NCBI GenBank assembly: GCA_001599295.1 | Contig: BCGN01000012.1 | Location: 1 to 64,000 of the forward strand | Direction of reading: 5' to 3' | Origin: Sporopachydermia quercuum | Lineage: Eukaryota; Ascomycota; Sporopachydermiomycetes; Sporopachydermiales; Sporopachydermiaceae | Length of the DNA stretch: 64,000 bases | In this document: positions 53,201 through 62,079 of the stretch, piece after piece | How positions within the stretch are numbered: position 1 is the stretch's first letter | Layout: each line of letters starts with the position of its first letter | The notes under the pieces: model-generated | Told to the model about the DNA's origin: nothing | What the model saw: the letters and a program-made list of their open reading frames with translations, nothing else | Database searches by the model: none | Translations under genes and position numbers: made by a program

Positions 53201-54874
53201 ATGGCAATTGGATTACCAACTAAAATGCCTGATTCTAGCGGCGGTAAATTGGCCACTNGGAATAGTAGAATCCCAACAACACCGCAAAAGAAAAAAATGT
53301 TTAAATTCACTAGCAGCAGTCCCATTCTCGACTCTTCACCTGAAAGTCTCATGAGATACTTCTCAGATATTACATATTCCAGCCCATTTACCACTGATAC
53401 TATCAGTAGAAGTTCATCAAAGTCTCCAGTTAAAAGAAAAAGAAGCAGGGTAAATTCACTTCTAAATCTGCTCTCGCCAACTAAGAAGCAGAAGAGAAAA
53501 CGATTGGGTGAGTCCATCAAGAAACAGAACAGTCTGCCTTCTCCTCCAATCACCTCACCATTGAAACCTGATAGTTCACCTGTGCGCCGTTTACAGTTCT
53601 CTCCACCATCAAGTCCAACTACAATGAGCCAAGAATCAGATGTACTAAATGACCTGAATGACCATAATAATCATGATTATTTATCACCTTCGTCTTCTTT
53701 ATCCTCTTCACCAATTTTCAATTTCAAAGTCAAATCACCAATAATCACCAATATTCCCAGTAGCCCTACGAAATCTCTATCGCCAATGAGGAAACCAGTA
53801 AGAATTCCAATGAAAGATCTTACAAATATCAAAGTTAGAAGGTCTAAACCAAAAGCGGTGTTCAAATTGAAAACCAATGATAAATCATTTCAAGCTCAAT
53901 TGACGTTAGATAATCGTTTTAAAAAGACATGCAAAGAGTGTGGTATGTCATATATTCATACTTGCAAAGAAGATGTTATATTTCATGATAAGTTTCACAT
54001 CAAATCTTTTCAAGGACGCGAATGGAAGTCAACTTGGGGCAAAAACAAAATAATAGACTTTAAAATAGCTGGAGTATCAGCCGAAGCTTTCATTGTAAGA
54101 GTTGATCCGAGTAAGATAGGAGAAAAGAGATCCGCATTAGAACTGGGAGAACTGATCAACCATGAATTATCAGCACCACCAGATACTGGACGATGGCTGA
54201 AGAATGAAGCTGAAGGCAAAGCATACATTTGCGTGGTTGCTGTTAATTCAACGAAGACTGCAACAACCAAAGCAAAACTGAAAACTNAGTTACACAAAGA
54301 GCATCTAAGAGATCGTTTGACTCAGACAAGCATTTTTTCGTTTGCATCATCTACATTGGCCAAGAAGAAGACACAGTCATTAAAGAAGAAATTGGGATCA
54401 AATGTTAACAATCAACAAAATGGAACAAACACACGTAATAGCAAGACGCAGTTACGAGCTGTTGGTCTACTGATTACAGAGAGAATTAACCAGGGATTTT
54501 GGATGAAAGCTGATGAAAGCTCCTTACTGACTGGTGGGATAGATACGTCAAAGCTTGAAGAGCAAAATGTCTTAAAGCAGGCATCCATTGACGTTGGTGA
54601 TAATAGTAATTCAGTCACAGCTAAAAATCCTAACCTTGTTATGGGAGTTTCTAGAATTTACGTTTCTCGTAATTACAGAAAGTTAGGAATTGGTAAACAG
54701 CTTTTGAATGCTGCACAAGAAGATTTCATTCATGGTTTCACTATACCAAAGTATCAGATTGCATGGAGTCAACCTAGTGAAACCGGTAGTAAATTAGCTG
54801 CCAGTTGGAATCATATAGAGTATAGAGATTTAGATGGGAATACTTCAACTGTTTTTCCAGTTTATTTGGAGTAA
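53201..54874 (+). CDS. ECO1: Cohesin acetyltransferase Eco1 with a long N-terminal extension
   Basis: A 557-residue protein, about twice the length of S. cerevisiae Eco1 (281). The C-terminal half has the family layout: a C2H2 zinc finger (~244-265: CKECGMSYIHTCKEDVIFHDKFH) and an acetyl-CoA-binding RKLGIG motif (~490), then an end with AWSQPSETGSKLAASW. Eco1 acetylates Smc3 in S phase to lock cohesin. Residues 1-~215 are disordered and carry many Ser-Pro sites, at least six fitting S-P-x-K/R. Between finger and catalytic domain, QTSIFSFA (~370) is a weak PIP-box-like motif. The ATG at 53201 is in good context and no intron is needed. Two codons contain N. Confidence 0.93.
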   Translation: MAIGLPTKMPDSSGGKLATXNSRIPTTPQKKKMFKFTSSSPILDSSPESLMRYFSDITYSSPFTTDTISRSSSKSPVKRKRSRVNSLLNLLSPTKKQKRKRLGESIKKQNSLPSPPITSPLKPDSSPVRRLQFSPPSSPTTMSQESDVLNDLNDHNNHDYLSPSSSLSSSPIFNFKVKSPIITNIPSSPTKSLSPMRKPVRIPMKDLTNIKVRRSKPKAVFKLKTNDKSFQAQLTLDNRFKKTCKECGMSYIHTCKEDVIFHDKFHIKSFQGREWKSTWGKNKIIDFKIAGVSAEAFIVRVDPSKIGEKRSALELGELINHELSAPPDTGRWLKNEAEGKAYICVVAVNSTKTATTKAKLKTXLHKEHLRDRLTQTSIFSFASSTLAKKKTQSLKKKLGSNVNNQQNGTNTRNSKTQLRAVGLLITERINQGFWMKADESSLLTGGIDTSKLEEQNVLKQASIDVGDNSNSVTAKNPNLVMGVSRIYVSRNYRKLGIGKQLLNAAQEDFIHGFTIPKYQIAWSQPSETGSKLAASWNHIEYRDLDGNTSTVFPVYLE

Positions 54875-55557
54875 CTTTTTAGCTGAAACCAGCTAAACTA
54901 AGTGCATAGAACAAAGGAGAGAACCTATAGTGATGGTTGAACTGCATATCGATCGTCTATGATACAGGGACTAGTAGTTACTTAGAAGCTGAATTTACTG
55001 GGACCTGCCCTCAGATTATCAACTATAATCAGCTCCTGATAGCTAGAAAAGATGCTCTAGAGCCCATAAACGTTCAATGCTTACCAATTTAATTTTTTAT
55101 TTTCAGTTTTTGACGTCAGGTTTTTCGATAAAATAAGGTACTTTGTCAATTCTACGCTGTCTGGTAGAGGTTCCAAAATTTTTTCTTCTTTTATTAACTG
55201 CTGTGCCCAACGTGACTGCTCACAGTGTGAAAATATACAATTATAATCAATATGCAAATAAATACCCTTAATTTACCAATAGCAGCGCCTATTTGTTTGT
55301 GACGAAAGTATTTCCAATACCTAAGTGCTCTTAAACCGTTCCGTGAAGCTTCATTAGGAAATAAAAGAAAACCGTCCAGCCGAATTTTCAGTCAAACGAA
55401 GCTTCACATCACGTGCTATATGAAAAATTGTCCGAGACATCTTTCTTACAGAGTCCTTCAAATCAGGTCGATCAATTGGACAAACCCAACTAAAAAAAAG
55501 ATAACATAGTATAACCTTCACTATGAAATTAATCCATCCGTATTGGCCTTTTAGTTT
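54875..55557. other. Intergenic region ECO1 3' side / ADE4 upstream
   Basis: AT-rich 3' flank of ECO1 and distal ADE4 upstream DNA. It contains the inverted repeat GTGAAGCTTC / GAAGCTTCAC (55343-55352 and 55398-55407), followed closely by a CACGTG (55410-55415). Confidence 0.55.
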
Positions 55558-55567
55558 TATATAAATA
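55558..55567 (+). promoter_or_regulatory. Probable ADE4 TATA box
   Basis: TATATAAATA is followed by a C/T-rich stretch (around 55580-55615), a usual yeast start-site environment, and then a GTAAGT donor at 55633. Together they suggest a short leader exon. Confidence 0.45.
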
Positions 55568-55632
55568 TACTCTATAGAACAATTCTTCCCTTTCTTTCAC
55601 ATTGTTCCAAACTATTCATTCCATATAAACCT

Positions 55633-56531
55633 GTAAGTCTCCTACACTACCCTCTTATTCCACTAGTTTCGTCCTCAGGCTTGTGCTTTCCTTCAACGCT
55701 TCTCAATGTTAGATCACGTGATCTACAACGGAGAATTCTCGCAGAACCTTGGTTCCACACCCAATTTTACAACGTGAGAATATTCGTTCGTCCCGGCCAG
55801 TCTTTCCCTTCCATTGATTGTTCCTGCTGCAAAAATTTTTTACTCTTACCTTTCATTCGTTTATCAGCAATTCATTCTCTACAGATATTTGTCTTTTGTA
55901 TACAATACAATCTCTACTAATGAGATTTGTATCAATTTTCATTCGAACCATTACTTACTATGAACTAGTAATCAAATAGTATTTGACTTATTTCCTTGTG
56001 GAGTGAGAAAAATTCACTGTTACAGAGTTGAATACCCATTCGTTGATTGGCAAGCAGACGATTACTATCAGTATCAATAGGTATTCTGTTGCTGCATTTC
56101 ACCGTTTGATAGGAAAAGAAGATANAAACCATTAATTCAGCTTTTATCGTTTAGAAGCTTTCTCTTAACTTTTTTTTTCTTTCTTTTTGCTTGAAAAAAT
56201 AAAAAATAACGATCAGTGATAACGAATCAAAGTGAGTTGTGAAATTTGATTTTGATACTAGTGATTTGATGGATAGGAAGATATCATGTAAGATCGCCAA
56301 TGAAAGGACAATGTACTATCGAAGTATCCAATGGNATTTGATGATGAACAAAAAAGATTATTNTTAGACGTTAGACTTCCTAATTTTATTGCCGGAAAGA
56401 ATCTATTTCTGAATTGCTTAGTATTATTGAACCTGTAATTGGGCTTACGAAAGCATATTTCCCTACCTATTCATAGTCAAGAAATTGTATTGTTTTGTTG
56501 ATTTATTCAAGCAAATATGCTAACTATTTAG
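55633..56531 (+). other. Probable 5'-UTR intron of ADE4
   Basis: The donor is CT|GTAAGT at 55633. A TGCTAAC branch-like heptamer lies at 56518-56524 and the acceptor TAG ends at 56531, the base before the ADE4 ATG. The implied intron is about 0.9 kb. It contains the palindromic E-box AGATCACGTGATCT (55711-55724), T-rich runs and one to three Ns. It needs transcript evidence; the alternative is a long unspliced leader or a start site nearer the ATG. Confidence 0.45.
55711..55724. promoter_or_regulatory. Palindromic E-box upstream of ADE4
   Basis: AGATCACGTGATCT is a perfect 14-bp palindrome centred on CACGTG, the type bound by bHLH dimers such as Cbf1 or Pho4. It lies inside the proposed ADE4 leader intron, about 0.8 kb from the ATG. 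Confidence 0.45.
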
Positions 56532-58103
56532 ATGTGCGGAGTCATTGGCATTATTGCAGCCAACAGACAACAAAATGTTGCTTCAGAATTACTTGACGGA
56601 GCAATGTTTCTCCAACATAGAGGCCAAGACGCAGCAGGTATAAGTACTTGTGGTGAAGGAGGAAGAATTTATCAATGCAAAGGTAATGGTATGGCCAGAG
56701 ATGTGTTCACTCAACAGAGAATGTCCGGCTTGATTGGAAGTATGGGTATTGCTCATTTAAGGTATCCAACTGCTGGCTCTTCAGCTAATTCTGAAGCTCA
56801 ACCTTTCTATGTGAATTCTCCTTACGGTATTTGCTTATCTCACAATGGCAATTTAGTCAATGCTAATGCGTTGAGAGGCTATCTAGACGAAACTGCACAT
56901 AGACATATAAACACAGGCAGTGATTCTGAAGTATTATTGAACGTTTTTGCTTCTCAATTAGAAAAATACAATAAAGTGAGAGTAAATACTGATGATATCT
57001 TCGATGCCTTGAAAGGTACCATGGAATTATGCCGTGGTGCTTATGCGTGCGTGGGAATGCTAGCTGGTTATGGAATTTTAGGATTCCGTGATCCTCATGG
57101 AATCCGTCCTTTAGTTATTGGTGAACGTGTTGATAGTAGCGGTAAAACTGATTATATGCTTGCCAGTGAAAGTGTTGTTTTGGTAGCTCACGGATTTTCA
57201 AAGTTCAGAGATATTTTACCCGGTGAAGCAGTGTCAATTCCAAAGGACACATTGAAACCTGTTTTCAAGCAATTAGTTCCAATGCAGTCATANAGCCCTG
57301 ATATCTTTGAGTATGTTTATTTTGCCCGCCCCGACAGTGTTATGGATGGTATCTCTGTTTATAGAGCAAGATTAAGTATGGGAACTAAACTTGCTGAAAA
57401 CATTGCAGAATCTTTTGGCGGGGTTGAAAAATTGCGTGAGGAAGTTGATGTTGTTATTCCTGTTCCTGATACGTCGAGAAACTCTGCTTTACAATTGGCT
57501 GTGAAGTTACAATTGCCTTATAGAGAAGGTTTTGTCAAAAATAGATATGTTGGTAGAACATTCATTATGCCAAATCAAAAGGAAAGGAAGAGCAGCGTCA
57601 GAAGGAAGTTGAATGCTATGGAACTGGAATTCAAAGACCGTAATGTCTTACTCGTTGATGACTCTATAGTTCGTGGTACTACTTCCAGAGAGATCATTCA
57701 AATGGCTCGTGATGCAGGTGCTAAAAAGGTGTTCTTTGCATCATGTGCACCCCCTATTCGTCACAATCATATTTATGGTATAGATTTAGCTGACACTAAG
57801 GCGTTGGTAGCTTATGGTAAAGATGAAAAAGAAATTGGAGAAGAAATTGGTGCTGATGCTGTTTATTATCAAAAGTTAGGAGATTTGATGGAAGCTTGCT
57901 CATATGGTGATATAAATAATTTTGAAGTAGGTGTATTTACTGGAGGGTACGTTACAGGAAGAGAGGATAATTATATTGATGAATTAGAAAAGGAACGAGC
58001 AATNAATCAAAGGCTGAAAGAGAATGGCAATGAAGGTATTGCAGCTCAAGATTGGAAGGCTGATGTTGATATAGGTTTATATAATAGTGGTGATTATATT
58101 TAG
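56532..58103 (+). CDS. ADE4: Amidophosphoribosyltransferase (first step of purine synthesis)
   Basis: A 523-residue class II glutamine amidotransferase that makes 5-phosphoribosylamine from PRPP and glutamine. The nucleophile is Cys2 (MCGVIGIIA), so the start codon is fixed by chemistry. The N-terminal glutaminase domain (~1-240) shows HRGQDAAGIST, RYPTAGSSANSEAQPF and HNGNLVN. The C-terminal phosphoribosyltransferase domain has the PRPP loop VLLVDDSIVRGTTS (~373-386) and YREGFVKNRYVGRTFIMPNQ. The end VDIGLYNSGDYI matches yeast Ade4 (510 residues). Two codons contain N. Convergent with the F-box gene. Confidence 0.98.
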   Translation: MCGVIGIIAANRQQNVASELLDGAMFLQHRGQDAAGISTCGEGGRIYQCKGNGMARDVFTQQRMSGLIGSMGIAHLRYPTAGSSANSEAQPFYVNSPYGICLSHNGNLVNANALRGYLDETAHRHINTGSDSEVLLNVFASQLEKYNKVRVNTDDIFDALKGTMELCRGAYACVGMLAGYGILGFRDPHGIRPLVIGERVDSSGKTDYMLASESVVLVAHGFSKFRDILPGEAVSIPKDTLKPVFKQLVPMQSXSPDIFEYVYFARPDSVMDGISVYRARLSMGTKLAENIAESFGGVEKLREEVDVVIPVPDTSRNSALQLAVKLQLPYREGFVKNRYVGRTFIMPNQKERKSSVRRKLNAMELEFKDRNVLLVDDSIVRGTTSREIIQMARDAGAKKVFFASCAPPIRHNHIYGIDLADTKALVAYGKDEKEIGEEIGADAVYYQKLGDLMEACSYGDINNFEVGVFTGGYVTGREDNYIDELEKERAXNQRLKENGNEGIAAQDWKADVDIGLYNSGDYI

Positions 58104-58426
58104 CGAGTGATAGATTTATGGGTAAAGCGTGTATTTTGTTAGGTGTGATGTGTGATGTGTGTATGTTTAATTTTAAGTGCATTTGTATAATAACTATGAA
58201 CGTAAGCATGTCATTCTTTGTTTTGCATGCTTGCCGGCCGCTATATTATTCGAATAATCAGATGCTCCAGTACAGTGCTAAATGGTAAGGTATTGAACCA
58301 CGGTGATTAGTGTAGGACGTTAAGCACGTGACGAACTGATTGATGGATACAACATATTATGATTATCTTCCAGTGTTCGTCTGTACAAGAAACAAGTTAT
58401 CTTNATTTATAAATATCAAACATTCG
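58104..58426. other. Convergent 3' region ADE4 / F-box gene
   Basis: 323 bp between two stops, with a GCCGGC core near 58234 and a CACGTG near 58326. No terminator-like hairpin or gene was recognised. Confidence 0.5.
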
Positions 58427-60574
58427 TCATATTGTTGAAAGCCACTGGTTGTAACTCTCAATTTCAGCTGACAATCTAGGTGACCAAGAATAGGCTAAAG
58501 AACCATCTGGTAGTTGACATTTGCTCTTAAACAAAAACCCCAAGTAATAAGCATGGTAAGGAAAATATAACATTGCATGNCCTCGTTCAATGACACTTCT
58601 AGACGGATTATTGGTGTTTTCAAAAAACTCCTTAGCACCATCAACAACCCAGTGGAGATACTCATAATACGGATCAGATGTAGATGAATTAGTAGAACTG
58701 TTGAATATTTGTATGTCATTCACGTATACTATCTCTGACTCTGAAAACGGCAGTGCTATTGCGTCAATATATGAAATATTATACTTCATTCTGCATGCAA
58801 TCATGAATCTCTGGTAATGCAAATGATAGGCAAGCCTGGGATATTCAGCATTTGTTCTATGATCGCCTGATCTTTGCACAATCTTAATAAGATTCTGGAT
58901 AGTGTCATTGTGATAGTCAGTATTCATATCCGCAGAATCAAAGTATCTTCGCATTGGAAGAGAATTCAGTCTCAGGGCAACATGTTTGGAAAATTCCAAA
59001 GAAAATAGATCACTTTCCTCCAGTTGGTCTTCCAGAAACTTGATATACTTTATGTTTTCTATTGGCCTGATTGAATCTTCAGAGATCTCATCTTCAGTCT
59101 TATTATCTGCAATTTTGTACATAGCTAGTTCCATTAGTACAATCAAAAGGTGTCCTTGATAATCGGGCTCAGCTACTGTTGGAGAGTTCTTCCTAAATGG
59201 AAAATTGATAAACAGAAACCATAGCGATTCATAGTCCTCTTTCTCTTCCGGAGGCCCAAGAGCAGAACGCATTTCTAATAAATATTTAAAATAGTACTCT
59301 AAGTAATTTTCCTTAATTAAAGAAACTTGGATTTGTCTTTTGAGTAAAAGGTGTACTGTCCAGTGGAACAGTGTNTTAATGGAAGCACTGTGTATATATG
59401 CTGTATCCTTCTTATTTGATGTTGATCTTCCTTTGGCCGACAATTTTAACTTCTCCAATAACGATGATTTATGCATTAAATACAAATTCGCACCTTTAGT
59501 TTGGAAATAGGAAAATCCTTCTCTAAAAGTGCTATCTTCGACTTGGAGACAATAGAAATCCCCAGGCCCCAAATCAACAATTCCAGCGGAAATTGGCCGT
59601 CTAAACGGACTTTTGTCATTGAACATGCAACATAGATAATGCAAAATCAAAATCATAAGCGAAAGTGAAGGAAATCTACCGCAACCAGGGTAGATTGTTC
59701 TTAGGGGAAAATAGATCCAGTCTTCATCAATAAGATCATACGAGTTTATGGGTGATGATTCATTTGGCAGGGTTAGGCCGTTAAATCTTGTGAACTTATC
59801 AAACAACCGACAAACTATCATCGAAGCTGTGATTGTAATATCATTGGCCATTTCATTAACCACATCATCGACAACTTTAGCACATATTCCACGAAATCTG
59901 TCAAACAATTTGAAGTACAGCAAGTCATTTAAGAAGAATATCTTGACTAATGATTTTGAAGCATCAAACTTTGACATATTTGAGTTATTATCCAATTCTT
60001 GCATCTGCCGCTGGTATCGATAATGTTTTAGCAGTCTTATAGTCTCTCTGACTACGCATTTTTCACGAATGGCAGTCAATATGCCTATACATAGCCTTAT
60101 TAATGACAAATTGTCATCCACAACGTTCATACTGGTATAAACTGCCCGTCGGCTGATTTNGTTTGAAGAAAGAATATATTCCTCTGATTGAAAGCTCAGT
60201 TTCCTGAGTAACGGTATAATTTTGAATCCTTTAGACCATATCTTTCTCTTTACTTCNTTTATAACCTCTAATTGTTTAGCGTTAACAGCATCATCTAGTA
60301 AAGCTTTCACTTGACTATCGATCTTCTTCCTTTCAAAATATTCTATCATCAGATTTTTCACATTCGAAGGATACCCTTCTCCACCTGCACTCTCTTCAAA
60401 AAAATACTCATCGTCCAATCTAAACCATTCACCATAACAATATTGATACCATATTGGATTTCTAGATATGTCTTTATAAAGATACTTACAAGTTAAAGCA
60501 CAATGGAAAACAGTACGAGGATCCAAATTCTGGAAAATCAGATACTGAACTTCCGTCGGTAATGCTAGAAACAT
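58427..60574 (-). CDS. F-box protein, possible FBXO21/SirB1-like
   Basis: About 715 residues from the ATG at 60574; 19 further upstream in-frame codons lack an ATG, so the start is less certain. The N-terminus is an F-box (MFLALPTEVQYLIFQNLDP, then FHCALTCKYLYKDISRNPIW), which binds Skp1 in SCF ubiquitin ligases. Residues ~300-390 contain GRFPSLSLMILILHYL and a region around GIVDLGPGDFYCLQVED, DSTFREGFSYFQTKG that recalls the SirB1/transglutaminase-like domain of FBXO21-type proteins. That part is a weak, by-eye match. No substrate can be inferred. The C-terminus (~610-715) has no recognised domain. Five codons contain N. Confidence 0.75.
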   Translation of the reverse strand: MFLALPTEVQYLIFQNLDPRTVFHCALTCKYLYKDISRNPIWYQYCYGEWFRLDDEYFFEESAGGEGYPSNVKNLMIEYFERKKIDSQVKALLDDAVNAKQLEVIXEVKRKIWSKGFKIIPLLRKLSFQSEEYILSSNXISRRAVYTSMNVVDDNLSLIRLCIGILTAIREKCVVRETIRLLKHYRYQRQMQELDNNSNMSKFDASKSLVKIFFLNDLLYFKLFDRFRGICAKVVDDVVNEMANDITITASMIVCRLFDKFTRFNGLTLPNESSPINSYDLIDEDWIYFPLRTIYPGCGRFPSLSLMILILHYLCCMFNDKSPFRRPISAGIVDLGPGDFYCLQVEDSTFREGFSYFQTKGANLYLMHKSSLLEKLKLSAKGRSTSNKKDTAYIHSASIXTLFHWTVHLLLKRQIQVSLIKENYLEYYFKYLLEMRSALGPPEEKEDYESLWFLFINFPFRKNSPTVAEPDYQGHLLIVLMELAMYKIADNKTEDEISEDSIRPIENIKYIKFLEDQLEESDLFSLEFSKHVALRLNSLPMRRYFDSADMNTDYHNDTIQNLIKIVQRSGDHRTNAEYPRLAYHLHYQRFMIACRMKYNISYIDAIALPFSESEIVYVNDIQIFNSSTNSSTSDPYYEYLHWVVDGAKEFFENTNNPSRSVIERXHAMLYFPYHAYYLGFLFKSKCQLPDGSLAYSWSPRLSAEIESYNQWLSTI

Positions 60575-62079
60575 ATCGGNAGCTTTTTGTAGTTGATGGT
60601 TAGCTATTGTTATATCGTCATTGTTGAACAATTATAATGCAGGTTTGTTCTAATGCTTTTAAAAAAAGACCTCAGTAGTGCAAGAAAGAGTGTCCGTAGT
60701 TTTGCTATTAGAGAGAAATAGAGACTGTCTCAGGGCAATTAGAAGGTAATATACAGATGGCTTCCTGATGTTCATTGATCTTCAATGAGAATCTTGTTGA
60801 AAACCTTTGCAAAATATACAAGAGAGGAATTTGTCAATACAGACCTTGTTGTATGTTTGGAGTTTTGATCAGGTTAAGCTGATCCAATGCGCAAATAGCA
60901 GAAATTTGTGGTTGAAAATGTAAGGTTTAACCTAAGACACTCGATCTGGAGATAAAGTTTAATGAAGAGATTAACATTGTCTCTGCCACTGCTGAAATCC
61001 TGTACTTAACATGAATATCATTGTCTCATCTTCTCGGAATCTTATGATCTCTCTATATTCAAATGGGTTTATTTGAGGAGTGAGCTGTAGTTCTGGTATT
61101 TGCTTTTTGCTTTGACAATGTAGTGAAGAAATGTTCATGTTCAGCAATGAACATGAATTTTAGTTGGTTCTAAAATATTCAGAGTTTATAAAACCAAAAC
61201 TCTAAATTGAAGACTGGTCAGCAGTCTCGACAGTTCGTATAGTTTTTAAACATAGGAAAGAAAGAAAAAAAGATTGCATATAACGGACTTTCAAGTAGTA
61301 AAGGTCAAAATCATCAAAAAAAAAGAAAGGAAAAAAAAAGGAAAAACGACCTTAGCGGCTAGTATTAGGAGAAACAATTTAATCTTTGAGATTTTCCTTA
61401 TTAATAGAAGAATATGCATGTGTGCCTTTAAGGTTCTAAACTGATTTTAACTCAATTCGAGGAACAATCCTGGCATGATGAATTCTATCATATACTGTTG
61501 AGTCAGAAAATTTTCATCCTTAAATTCTTTTATATTTACTATTTCTTTGTAAAATCAGATTTTAAAATATTCAATCGATTATGAAAACAAAGAATCAAGA
61601 GGAAGTTTAACGCTATTTAAAGTTATAACCCTACACCGTTTCTATGGATCCCTTACATCTGAATCAAACCTACAATTTTTTTGATGATTTAATGTATTTT
61701 TGGAACGACTTATAAATGCCGGAAGAACAGCTCAAAACTAGGAGAAACTGGCATGACTAATGAATTCCAAAAGCGGACTGATCACTTATAATAATACGCA
61801 AAACAATTTTATCCCTTTACAATAACACTCAGACACGAACCTCGATCAAGTAAAGCTTTTGTTTACTTGTCATGCATCTTCATGCGTAACCACCTTATCG
61901 ACTAGTAGATATCACATGACAACAACGCGAATCTCGCTTTTCACCCTTTCTTCTTGATCAACAGTAACTAACCATTGATAGCTATCAGTTGCTTGTCGTG
62001 TTCTTCCCATCGTTTTTGAATTGTGCTCTAGGCCATTTGAAACCATTTCAATACCTTTGACAGAGAATAGCACTCCATC
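60575..62079. other. Divergent region F-box gene / dynein light intermediate chain
   Basis: About 1.5 kb, AT-rich, with A-rich runs near 61312-61342 and a 10-bp hairpin with GCAA loop (61134-61157). No coding exon was recognised. Confidence 0.55.
61134..61157. repeat. 10-bp inverted repeat with GCAA loop
   Basis: TTCATGTTCA (61134-61143), loop GCAA, then the exact complement TGAACATGAA (61148-61157). If transcribed it would form a stable stem closed by a GNRA tetraloop. No known RNA family was recognised around it. Confidence 0.7.

Noticed and set aside
58104-58426. Intrinsic terminator or small RNA between ADE4 and the F-box gene
   Set aside because: No stable hairpin or RNA family signature; it is simply a convergent 3' region.
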